Assembly: GCA_016190055.1 (NCBI GenBank)
Contig: JACPRH010000056.1
Location: forward strand, 1 to 64,000
Length of the DNA: 64,000 bases
Origin: Nitrososphaerota archaeon
Lineage (GTDB): Archaea; Thermoproteota; Nitrososphaeria; Nitrososphaerales; JACPRH01
Direction of reading: 5' to 3'
Part shown: in pieces, positions 43,139 to 51,563 of the stretch
Numbering within the stretch: the first letter of the stretch is position 1
Layout: each line of letters begins with the position of its first letter
The notes under the pieces: generated by a model
Told to the model about the DNA's origin: nothing
The model's input: the letters and a program-made list of their open reading frames with translations, nothing else
Databases searched by the model: none
Program-made: the position numbers and the translations under genes

Positions 43139-44998
43139 ATGATAGTTGTCTGGGCTAGCCGCAGAAGGTTCCTCTCAACAAAGTGGATCCGCCGTGCTAT
43201 ATCCAACATGACTAAACGGCAGAGAATTGTCTTAACTGTATCCGCGCTAAGCTTTGGGTTTCTCACTTTTCTAATTACAGGATGGTTTGCCGGCAACGAG
43301 GCCCCGTCCACCCAGTCCCCTGTCTCTGTTCCAGATGCTAAGCCCACTGTAACCTCTACTACTTCTGCGAATGCAACATCCGTAGGTCAGTCCGAGGAGC
43401 CTGTTGCATCCCGCAAAAAGGGTAACAGCGGGGTTCTTGTTTTAGCTAACCGTGGTGATCCGCCATCCGGGTTTGATACAATGCGCACCAGCAGTATTGC
43501 ACTTCACCACATTGCTGGTGCACTGTTTGGTCCTGGTAATTTGGTGATGCGTTGCCGCGAAAATATGTATATGGTGTGCCCGTATGTGGCACGCACTTGG
43601 TTTCCTAACTCAGATTTTACCGAATGGACCTTCATTCTTCGTAACGATGTGTTCTGGCATGATGGTACTCCGTTTACGGCAGAGGACGCGAAGTTCTGGC
43701 TTGACCTGGCTGTGTTCGGGGTCGAGGTTGGGGACAAAGTGCGTGCACCCGCCTACTTCAAAGGCGACCTAGGCGCAGTTGAGAAGATTGAAGTGATTCC
43801 TCCGGATCAGGTGCGAATTAAACTCAAGACTCCGAATCGTTTTCTGCCTGACGTCCTTGCCGATCCTCGCCTCAAGATTGCTCATCCTCGGCACCTGATG
43901 GAGCCTCGCATCAAGGCTGGCGATGTTAGTGTTACACCTCTTGACGTGGGGCTGATCGGGCTGGGCCCCTTCAAGTTTGAAAAATATGATAGTGGAAGCA
44001 AAATTCAGCTCGCCCGCTTTGACCAGTATTTTGAATATGACGCTAATGGAACTCGTCTACCGTACCTTGACGGCGTCTCCTACATCATTATGCCTGATCC
44101 TCTATCTATGGATATAGCTTTCCGGACGGGACGTCTAGACGGCGGCGCACGCGGATTCGGTCACTATCTGACTGAGGAACGTATAGTCGGTTATGCTAAT
44201 GGCTTAGGAGAAGATGATGTTCTCTTCTCGGAAATCGAAGGAGGCACGTTCCGGCTGGCCTTCAATGTTCTGAAACCCGGCCCGTGGCAAGATTCTCAAG
44301 TTCGAAGAGCTATTGCGCTCTGGATAGACAAGGAAGCGGCCATCCCCGCCGTGCTGGGCGGCTTTGGCTGGACAACACCGGAAATCAGCCCGAATAATCC
44401 CTACAAGGATAAGAGATTCGTCGTCTGGCCGAAGTTCGACGTAGCGCCGTTAGAGGAAAGACGCGCTGAGGCCAAGCGGCTCATGGCGGAGGCCGGCTAT
44501 CCTAATGGCTTCACTATGGGGCATCTCTGCCGTGCACAGCAACCGCTAGGATGCCAATTCCTCAAAGATCAGCTAGCCGGACTAGGCATCGATCTGCAGC
44601 TACAGATCGTGGATGAAGGGGAGTGGAATCGGGCCCGTGTAAGTCTAGATTACGATAGCCAAGAGGGCGCTCTTTCAGTTCTACCTATTCCCGAGGGAAC
44701 AGAAGGGGTGTATGGGCGCTTCAGCAAAAACCCGGATTCATACAGCAAGCATGAAGATGTGAAGGTTGACGAGTATTATCGGCTTTTACGGGACGCTACC
44801 ACCGAGGACCGCCGCATCCAGGTTTGGCGAGATCTTCAGAGGTATCTCTTTGTGGAACAGACCTACATCATACCTATCGCAGAAGCAACCTATGTGGTGC
44901 CCTATCGAACCTACATTAAGGGTCTCGTGGTTCCTCCTGAAGATGGCCACACCTTCACCGATTTCGCTACAGTGTGGCTGGACAAAAGTGGGAATTGA
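43139..44998 (+). CDS. peptide-type ABC transporter substrate-binding protein
   Basis: About 600 residues. After an N-terminal helix (IVLTVSALSFGFLTFLITGWFAG) and a Ser/Thr-rich linker, the SBP_bac_5 fold follows: WTFILRNDVFWHDGTPFTAEDAKFWLDL, VRRAIALWIDKEAAIPAVLGGFG, and SNAVNP-like YNLT... blocks near the end. Binds oligopeptides or related solutes outside the cell. Start could be ATG 43139, 20 bases after TATA-like CTTTTAATT (leaderless), or ATG 43208, which gives a shorter basic head before the helix. The helix could be a signal-anchor, as commonly seen in archaea. First gene of a three-gene cluster. Confidence 0.88.
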   Translation: MIVVWASRRRFLSTKWIRRAISNMTKRQRIVLTVSALSFGFLTFLITGWFAGNEAPSTQSPVSVPDAKPTVTSTTSANATSVGQSEEPVASRKKGNSGVLVLANRGDPPSGFDTMRTSSIALHHIAGALFGPGNLVMRCRENMYMVCPYVARTWFPNSDFTEWTFILRNDVFWHDGTPFTAEDAKFWLDLAVFGVEVGDKVRAPAYFKGDLGAVEKIEVIPPDQVRIKLKTPNRFLPDVLADPRLKIAHPRHLMEPRIKAGDVSVTPLDVGLIGLGPFKFEKYDSGSKIQLARFDQYFEYDANGTRLPYLDGVSYIIMPDPLSMDIAFRTGRLDGGARGFGHYLTEERIVGYANGLGEDDVLFSEIEGGTFRLAFNVLKPGPWQDSQVRRAIALWIDKEAAIPAVLGGFGWTTPEISPNNPYKDKRFVVWPKFDVAPLEERRAEAKRLMAEAGYPNGFTMGHLCRAQQPLGCQFLKDQLAGLGIDLQLQIVDEGEWNRARVSLDYDSQEGALSVLPIPEGTEGVYGRFSKNPDSYSKHEDVKVDEYYRLLRDATTEDRRIQVWRDLQRYLFVEQTYIIPIAEATYVVPYRTYIKGLVVPPEDGHTFTDFATVWLDKSGN

Positions 44999-45074
44999 TG
45001 ACCGCAAATGTGTACAGGTTGATTGATTGAGTGGTGCAGCTTACTAATTTTTGGAGGAAGAAGGAGATGAATGC

Positions 45075-46073
45075 TTGAGGCATTCTCTACTGGGTAGCTA
45101 CTTGCTTCGGCGCGTAACCATCCTTTTGCTTAGCACGCTCCTCGCGTCCATTCTGGTTTTCGGTATTCTACGGATTCTGCCTGGAGATGTTGCCACTGTG
45201 ATATTGAGCGGCAAAGGAGAGGTCGCGGTTAATCCTGAGGTGCGTGAAGCACTAAGAGAAGAGCTCGGGTTGAACGATCCTCTGCATGTTCAATACTGGC
45301 GATGGCTGTTGAGTATGATCACCGGGGAGTTCGGGGGCAGATCTCTGGTGCAACGGTATCCCATAGGGATGCTTGTAGCCCGACAGCTTCCGGTTACACT
45401 TCTTCTCACAGGCTATACCGTGGTCTTGACCATCATCATATCGGTTCCTCTAGGGGTCTTAGCGGCTATGCGGTGGAATCGTTGGCAGGACTATCTTGTG
45501 CGGTTAATGACTATTCCGGGGCAGGCGCTCCCGAACTTTTGGGTTGCTCTCATAATGCTCCTTGGGCTGGCGCTAATATTTCGATGGTCTCCTCCAATAG
45601 TCTATACGCATCCGTGGGAGGACCCGTGGAACCATCTCCAACTTGTCTTACTGCCGGTTCTTCTACTGGCATGGGAGTACAGCTCACATATTGTTAGGGT
45701 GACACGTAGCAGCGTTTTGCAAGTCCTGCATGAGGACTTCGTCACCTTAGCGCGCGCCAAGGGTCTTCCTGACCACCGAATCATGTTCAGACATGCGCTG
45801 CGGAGCGCATTAGCTCCAACGATAACGATTCTGGGGCTGCAGCTCGGTACACTACTCGGCGGTACGCTAATCGTGGAGTCCATATTCGGGTTACCCGGCC
45901 TCGGACGCGAGCTTGTTACAGCGGCTTTAACACGGGATTATCCTGTGGTTCAGAGCATCGCAACACTTCTGGTGCTAGCAACGCTTTCACTCAACCTAGT
46001 CATCGACTTGATCTATAGAGCAGTCGACCCGCGCATCTCCTTCTCCGCACAATCAGCCCCTTCGCAACCGTGA
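45075..46073 (+). CDS. peptide ABC transporter permease (DppB-like)
   Basis: About 332 residues with six helices and the EAA motif region DFVTLARAKGLPDHRIMFRHALRSALAPTITILG. The N-terminal domain carries GFGDSLV-like RRVTILLLSTLLASILVFGILRILPGD. TTG 45075 is chosen because GGAGGAAGAAGGAG (about 45053-45066) gives a strong Shine-Dalgarno at normal spacing; the longer start at 45051 would translate that SD as Glu-rich sequence. Partners the following permease. Confidence 0.92.
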   Translation: MRHSLLGSYLLRRVTILLLSTLLASILVFGILRILPGDVATVILSGKGEVAVNPEVREALREELGLNDPLHVQYWRWLLSMITGEFGGRSLVQRYPIGMLVARQLPVTLLLTGYTVVLTIIISVPLGVLAAMRWNRWQDYLVRLMTIPGQALPNFWVALIMLLGLALIFRWSPPIVYTHPWEDPWNHLQLVLLPVLLLAWEYSSHIVRVTRSSVLQVLHEDFVTLARAKGLPDHRIMFRHALRSALAPTITILGLQLGTLLGGTLIVESIFGLPGLGRELVTAALTRDYPVVQSIATLLVLATLSLNLVIDLIYRAVDPRISFSAQSAPSQP

Positions 46074-46088
46074 GCGTGAATAGAGAAG

Positions 46089-47018
46089 ATGCGGATATCC
46101 TACACAAGCAGCTCTGAAGAACCTCGTGGAAAAGGGCGTCCGCTGCAGAAGACCATCAGAAATGTAAGATCTGCTGTGAGGCTTCGGCGACTAGCGCGTA
46201 GAAGCCCGTTAATCATCATATGCGGAACAATAATAGTGGCAGTCGCTTCCCTAGCGGTATTCGCCGATTTTCTCTCACTTCACGATCCCATTGTCCAAGA
46301 CGTACCTAACCGTCTAAAGCCGCCTGGAGGCGAATTCTTCTTAGGGACAGATAACTTTGGGCGAGACATCTTTAGCCGCATTATCTACGGCTCACGATCG
46401 TCACTGTACATATCGCTAACCTCGGTGTTAGCAGGCGCCGTCATAGGCACATTAATCGGCATGATATCGGCCTACCGTGGAGGCTGGCTCGACCTAATAC
46501 TCCAGAGAATCGTGGACACGCTGTTAGGATTTCCCTCTCTGGTGTTAGCTGTGATTATGGTCGTCGCGCTGGGCGCATCTACCAACACGGTGATCGTCGC
46601 GATAGCTGCGGCGTTAATTCCTCAAGCAACACGTCTCTCCAGAGCATGTACCTTGTCGGTGCGGGAGGAAGGCTTCGTGTTGGCTGCGCAGGCTATTGGC
46701 GCCCCGCCGCAGCATGTCATGCTGAAACATGTTCTTCCACACATCATCGCTCCTGTCCTTGCATATGCGACGGGATACGTAGGTGTAGCGCTGCTTGCTG
46801 AATCCGCGCTTAGCTTCCTGGGCCTAGGTGTGCCACCTCCATACCCTTCTTGGGGCGGGATGCTTCAGGAGAGCCGCTTGTATCTTGAGCGTGCGCCTTG
46901 GCTAACCATATTCCCCGGGCTCGCGCTCAGCATCACCGTCTTAAGTTTCACACTGCTAGGTGATGCCTTGCAGGACATTTTAGATCCTAGAGCAGTGAGA
47001 CGTGGCAGCAGAGCGTAG
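46089..47018 (+). CDS. peptide ABC transporter permease (DppC-like)
   Basis: 309 residues. N-terminal helix, FLGTDNFGRDIFSRIIYGSRSSL signature, and EAA loop EGFVLAAQAIGAPPQHVMLKHVLPHIIAPVL. Six helices in all. Ends GDALQDILDPRAVR, typical of DppC. Fifteen bases after the DppB stop; the pair form the membrane channel. No DppD/DppF ATPase gene follows in the 175 bases to the next ORF, so energy must come from ATPases encoded elsewhere, or the cluster is incomplete. Confidence 0.92.
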   Translation: MRISYTSSSEEPRGKGRPLQKTIRNVRSAVRLRRLARRSPLIIICGTIIVAVASLAVFADFLSLHDPIVQDVPNRLKPPGGEFFLGTDNFGRDIFSRIIYGSRSSLYISLTSVLAGAVIGTLIGMISAYRGGWLDLILQRIVDTLLGFPSLVLAVIMVVALGASTNTVIVAIAAALIPQATRLSRACTLSVREEGFVLAAQAIGAPPQHVMLKHVLPHIIAPVLAYATGYVGVALLAESALSFLGLGVPPPYPSWGGMLQESRLYLERAPWLTIFPGLALSITVLSFTLLGDALQDILDPRAVRRGSRA

Positions 47019-47193
47019 ATCAATACTGTTCTCTTCGGTTCCTGTGATTCTGTTACAAACTCTATTGACAAAACTACCATTTCAAAAACCTAGGTTGCCC
47101 ATCGACAGATTTTGCATACTACTGCGTTATTTGTCATGATCTAAAGCAGTTGAGATACGCTTATCTTGAGCCTTGCAATGAGCAGTAGCCTGT

Positions 47194-49407
47194 TTGAAGG
47201 TTCAGCAGTCGATACTTTACCTGCTTAGTTTAGTGCTAATTGTTTCAGCCTCGATACTAGGCTATTTCATTGGTGCTTCTTCTACGCTTGGCACAGTTAC
47301 GACGACAACCGCGACTACCACTGCTACCGCGACATCATACTCCACAGTTTCTAGCACCATTACAGTATCAACAACTATTACCGAGGTTAAAACTCAGTCC
47401 CACTTTCAAGGACAGCTTCTTCAATCAAACGAGACTTCAGTAAAAGATGCCGGTACAAAATACAAAACCGTTTCCACAAAACCGACAAGCGGCTGGTTCA
47501 CAACCGGGCAGGATGCAGACATTATGCTATCTGGCATAGATTTCAACAACACCGGCGGCTCGCTCCTGTTTAACCATCCGGGCAATATCGCTTCAGACGG
47601 CAAAAGATTGCTTTTGGCTGACCGAAACAACAACCGAATCTTGATTTGGAACAAGTTGCCGACAGCTAATACAGAGCCGGATCTGGTGCTTGGGCAAAGA
47701 AATTTCATAACCAATAGCCCCGGAAAAGGACTTGATGATCTAAACTGGCCGGTTGGTGTTGCCACCGACGGTACCCATGTTTTGGTGGCCGACACCTATA
47801 ACGATCGCATTTTGATTTGGAATAGCTTTCCGACCAGCAGCGGACAGCCGGCTGATCTGGAGATTAAAGGCGTGGGTCCCAGTGGCCCAGGACCCCGAGA
47901 TATAGATGCGGCTAAACGCAGAATCGGCTGGCCATGGGCGGTATGGACGAATGGCGAGAAGGTAATGGTCACCAGTACAGCCAGCGCCTTGGTTTTAATC
48001 TGGAACACCTTCCCGACCAGAAATGATCAGCCTGCCGATATCGTTCTTTTCGGCAACGGAGACTTTGGCACGCCTCGAATGATTGCCAGCGACGGCAAAC
48101 ATTTAGTTATCGGAGACCACAATCCCAAAGTAAGCAATCGAGGAGGCAGCTACTTCTGGAAAACATTCCCGACCAGAGACGATGAAAAATATGATTTTTT
48201 TGTCGGTGAACCCGGACAGATAGGGGAGCAAGCAGAGGTCAATCGTCCATTCGGAGCAGGCAGCGGCTTCCTGTGGGGCGGTATGACAGCGGACGGCAAG
48301 CTCATCGGCGTAACCAGCCTGCTTCTCGTCTGGAACTCGTTTCCAGAAAACGAGAATGATGCATCCGATCTCAAGATCGGCGCTGGATTTGGCCAGCAGG
48401 GATATGATTTCGGCTCATCGCAGTCAGGCGACGGCTCCGGTGCGATAGTGGCAGGCGGCAAGCTCTACATTTCTCTCTCCAATGGCAACAAGATTGTTGG
48501 TTTCAATGCTCTCCCAACTAGGACAGATCAAGAGCCTGACTTCGCGATAGGTGCGTCGGATATCAATACTAACACGTTAAGGACTAATTACTTTATCACA
48601 AATGGGGTACCTGCTACTGACGGGAAAAGTTTGTTTGTTTCTTCCGACTTTGATCGCAAGCTCTATGTGTGGAAGAATTTGCCTGATGAGAGCGGTGCTC
48701 ACCCAGATATCATCTACCCGTACGGCGGATGGGATAACGATCTTTACGGTAACACATTTACGCAGGTGATGGGTCAAGAGGTTGATGTTTGGAAAACCCT
48801 GCCGACTGACGGGCATGAACCCGATATTAGACTTCGCGACCGGATTGGATCTATACAGCTCCAAGACCTACGCGGTGTGGCAATTGATGAGAAGTATTTT
48901 TACCTAGCCGATACCCAAGCGGACAAGATTTATGTGTTTGAGGGTGTTCCTGACCAGAACAGCAACCCAAAATTTACGCTTTCGATCAATGAGCCTCGTC
49001 GACTCTCTAGCGACGGAAAATATTTGGTTGTCGCTACTTCGCTTGATAACGAAGCAGGTCACGTCAAAGTATATGCTGTTGCTGATCTCTCTAATGATGC
49101 TAAACCGCAGGTTCTTGACCGCCGTATTGTGCCCACCAACCTTCCTGAGCATGCAATTGTTTTCAGGGGGCGCCTCTTTATCGCCAATACTGGCGGCAAC
49201 ATAGTTTATGTCTGGCGCGACATCGAAGATGCTTTAGCCGGTAGACCTTACGATACAATATTGGGCGAATCAAACGAGGAAGATACCAAGCCTGAGTTGG
49301 GCAAAAACAAAGTTTTCTGGCCTGCGGGTCTTGCGTTCGACGACTCCTTCCTTTGGGTGGGTGAGTTTAAATTCTCTGGCAGAATCTTGAGATTTTCAAT
49401 CCATTAG
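47194..49407 (+). CDS. membrane-anchored beta-propeller surface protein, about 11 repeats
   Basis: 737 residues, TTG start. Signal-anchor helix (ILYLLSLVLIVSASILGYFIG, 7-27), a Thr/Ser-rich stalk (residues 33-65), then repeats at about 50-60 residue intervals, each holding an ...ILIWN-x-hPT-x4-h-P-D-h motif (near residues 150, 208, 260, 311, 370 and onward, with weaker copies at the end) together with NHL-like DGKxLLLADxxNNRI strands. The number suggests one or two propellers of 5-6 blades. No catalytic residues visible. Follows the peptide importer at 175 bases, in the same direction, so a role in substrate capture or surface binding is possible, unproven. Confidence 0.72.
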   Translation: MKVQQSILYLLSLVLIVSASILGYFIGASSTLGTVTTTTATTTATATSYSTVSSTITVSTTITEVKTQSHFQGQLLQSNETSVKDAGTKYKTVSTKPTSGWFTTGQDADIMLSGIDFNNTGGSLLFNHPGNIASDGKRLLLADRNNNRILIWNKLPTANTEPDLVLGQRNFITNSPGKGLDDLNWPVGVATDGTHVLVADTYNDRILIWNSFPTSSGQPADLEIKGVGPSGPGPRDIDAAKRRIGWPWAVWTNGEKVMVTSTASALVLIWNTFPTRNDQPADIVLFGNGDFGTPRMIASDGKHLVIGDHNPKVSNRGGSYFWKTFPTRDDEKYDFFVGEPGQIGEQAEVNRPFGAGSGFLWGGMTADGKLIGVTSLLLVWNSFPENENDASDLKIGAGFGQQGYDFGSSQSGDGSGAIVAGGKLYISLSNGNKIVGFNALPTRTDQEPDFAIGASDINTNTLRTNYFITNGVPATDGKSLFVSSDFDRKLYVWKNLPDESGAHPDIIYPYGGWDNDLYGNTFTQVMGQEVDVWKTLPTDGHEPDIRLRDRIGSIQLQDLRGVAIDEKYFYLADTQADKIYVFEGVPDQNSNPKFTLSINEPRRLSSDGKYLVVATSLDNEAGHVKVYAVADLSNDAKPQVLDRRIVPTNLPEHAIVFRGRLFIANTGGNIVYVWRDIEDALAGRPYDTILGESNEEDTKPELGKNKVFWPAGLAFDDSFLWVGEFKFSGRILRFSIH

Positions 49408-49516
49408 TTCTGAACAGGCTATTTAATTTTAATAAAATTCTTATCAAAAATAAATAATTAACAGCACCATAACTGGAAATGCTTAACTACCTGAATGTAT
49501 TATTTGCTGTATCGAG

Positions 49517-49927
49517 TTGAGCCGAGGCGCAAAGTTCCGCAGGTTTTCTTGGATTCTTCTCTTAATCGCAGCGTTTCTAGTCTTTTACAGCGGTCTTTTT
49601 CTTCTAGACGTCGTCCCAGGTAGACCGGGAGACAGCTTCCGATTCTGGAATGGTGGTGAGCAGTCTCTCTTCTGGGGCGGCGTGCTTGATCTGGTGGGAG
49701 GATCATCAGCACTAATCATTGTTGTGATGATGCTGGTTCAAGGAGGGTTCAAGCAGGGTGCAATGGCGCGACGGTGGCTTGTGCTTCTACTAGTCTTCTA
49801 TGCTCTGGGTATCGCAGGAGATCTCACAGCAGGCATCTACGCAATTGGAGCGCAGATAGGCTTTTACACCACCATCGCGGATATTCTCACACTGCGAAAT
49901 TGGCCAGAACTGGCCTCCGCAGCCTGA
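49517..49927 (+). CDS. small four-helix membrane protein
   Basis: 136 residues, TTG start, four membrane helices (about 12-32, 48-68, 84-104, 108-128). Motif-like strings VVPGRPGDSFRFWNGGEQSLFWGG and RNWPELASAA lie between and after. It converges with the sulfite-oxidase-type gene, five bases apart. No family recognised. Membrane location is clear, function is not. Confidence 0.55.
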   Translation: MSRGAKFRRFSWILLLIAAFLVFYSGLFLLDVVPGRPGDSFRFWNGGEQSLFWGGVLDLVGGSSALIIVVMMLVQGGFKQGAMARRWLVLLLVFYALGIAGDLTAGIYAIGAQIGFYTTIADILTLRNWPELASAA

Positions 49928-49932
49928 GCCGC

Positions 49933-51495
49933 TCACCTCACCTGCTTTTCTGCTGCAAGCTTAACCAACACGTCTACAGCATGGTATCCTGTTGCTCCGT
50001 CTGGAAAGGTACCTCGAAGCTGAGCTGTTTGAACCTGTCCGTTCCCGTCGGTCGCCCTGACTGTCACAGTATGCAGCCCTTCTTCGCTAGGTATCCATTC
50101 TTTAGCCCAAAGAATCCAAGTGTATTTTGAGAGCGGGTCTTTACGCAGTGCGTCGCTCCAAGTTTTTCCGTCATCAACGCTGACCTCGACCTTTGTTATT
50201 CCTCGATCTCCAGCGAAGGCGATGCCGGCTATTGGAGTAGTCTCCTTCAATGTTATGTTCGGCGGAAGCACCCTTATGACGGAGGTTGTCTCAATCTCCG
50301 CTGTGTTTGACCAGCCACGGCTCTGCCAGTAACCAAGATACTCGTTAGCGACCAGCTCTATACGCTGGATCCACTTCGCGTTCATCATCCCGTAGATGCC
50401 GGGTACAATTGCTCGGAGGGGGAAGCCGTGGATACTGTTAAGCGACTCACCGTTCATTGTGTATGCTAGGATCGTTCCTTCCTTCAACGCTCTTTCAAGC
50501 GGGATTGCGACGCTGTAGCCGTCTACGCTGTAGAAGATTACGTATCTGGCTAAAGGCCTGATCCCTGCTTTTTCTAGGACTGTGGATAGATGTACTCCTT
50601 CCCAGAGGGCTGTTCCAATTAATGGGCCACCTACCGTGTTGCTAATACACTCCAACGTGGCGTACTCCTTTACCTGAGGGAGGCTCTTGAACTCCTCATA
50701 GGTGAAGGTAATGGGCTTCTCTACTTCGCCGTTGACAGTTAGGTTCCAGGTCGATGAGTCAACACTTGGAGGAATTAGATCGATGTCAGTGCGGTAGAAT
50801 TCGTCAACCGGCGTCACCTCCTTTGCATATAGCTCCTGCAGACTGCCTCCTACAACTGATCGCCCAGTCAGAAGAGGAAGAAGAAACCTGTCGATGCCGT
50901 AAATCAGAATCGCGACGCCTATGGCTGCTGGTGCAATGCGCCGGATGAATATTCGCCTCATCCTCCTATCTCTCTGCTCCTGCCGCACAATAACCGCCTC
51001 TCTCCCCTCTTCCGCCACTCTCTTCTCAACCGGTGGCTTAGGGTAAACTGTGCTCATCACAGCGCCGTAAGCTAGATGCGCAATCAGTAGGAGTGTTAAG
51101 GTCTCAACTGGCGGGGTTGTGAAGTAGATTCCGTCAAGACCGTAGACTACACTGGAGTGGATTAGCCACACAGGTAATGAGAAGATGAGGCCTTTACCTA
51201 CGGCTCCTGTAAACCGTAAGCGTTCACCTATCTTTGTGAAGAGAATGCTGTATAGACCGTATAGCGCAGCTATGACTGTTGCTGATCCTAGTACTGTTAG
51301 ATACTTGGCGAATGCTCCAAGTATTATTACCGCTTGGCTCTCAACTTCACCTGGCACCGTTGCAAAAATCTTCCCAGCGGCGATTTCAGGTAAAAACGGC
51401 CCGTTTAGAACAATTCTAAAAGATAATGTGATGATGAGCAGAACTGTTGCGCCGCTGAAACCGGTGACGAATAGGCTCCTGCTTGACGCTTGCAT
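49933..51495 (-). CDS. membrane-anchored sulfite-oxidase-type molybdopterin enzyme
   Basis: 520 residues. N-terminal 210 residues hold five helices (about 10-30, 55-82, 102-120, 130-150, 188-207). The rest is an SUOX-fold catalytic domain: EYATLECISN provides C283 as Mo ligand, WEGVHLSTVLEKAGI and GFPLRAIVPGIYGMMNAKWIQRIEL bind the pterin, and the C-terminal Ig-like dimerisation domain (ETTPIAGIAFAGDRGITKVEVSVDDGKTW) follows. There is no haem domain. Oxidises sulfite or an unknown substrate on the outer face; the helices could carry electrons to a quinone or just anchor it. The start codon lies inside a 19-bp palindrome. Converges with the membrane protein gene at 49517. Confidence 0.88.
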   Translation of the reverse strand: MQASSRSLFVTGFSGATVLLIITLSFRIVLNGPFLPEIAAGKIFATVPGEVESQAVIILGAFAKYLTVLGSATVIAALYGLYSILFTKIGERLRFTGAVGKGLIFSLPVWLIHSSVVYGLDGIYFTTPPVETLTLLLIAHLAYGAVMSTVYPKPPVEKRVAEEGREAVIVRQEQRDRRMRRIFIRRIAPAAIGVAILIYGIDRFLLPLLTGRSVVGGSLQELYAKEVTPVDEFYRTDIDLIPPSVDSSTWNLTVNGEVEKPITFTYEEFKSLPQVKEYATLECISNTVGGPLIGTALWEGVHLSTVLEKAGIRPLARYVIFYSVDGYSVAIPLERALKEGTILAYTMNGESLNSIHGFPLRAIVPGIYGMMNAKWIQRIELVANEYLGYWQSRGWSNTAEIETTSVIRVLPPNITLKETTPIAGIAFAGDRGITKVEVSVDDGKTWSDALRKDPLSKYTWILWAKEWIPSEEGLHTVTVRATDGNGQVQTAQLRGTFPDGATGYHAVDVLVKLAAEKQVR

Positions 51496-51532
51496 CTAAG
51501 AGTCTTAGATGGCTAGACCTTTAATATAGTGT
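51493..51532 (-). promoter_or_regulatory. 19-bp palindrome on the start codon plus TATA box
   Basis: CATCTAAGA-G-TCTTAGATG (51493-51511) is perfectly symmetric around one base and includes the ATG of the sulfite-oxidase gene (51493-51495, minus strand). A TATA-like ACTATATTAAAGG lies at 51518-51530, so transcription would begin inside the palindrome. This suits a repressor that blocks leaderless initiation, or an mRNA 5' hairpin that hides the start codon. Confidence 0.65.
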
Positions 51533-51563
51533 CCGGTAAATGTCGAACCAAGCTGTTGTTTAG

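Noticed and set aside
43139-43180. Tat-like SRRRFLS in the leader of the peptide-binding protein
   Set aside because: The hydrophobic helix lies about 25 residues later, not directly after the motif, so Tat export is not supported.
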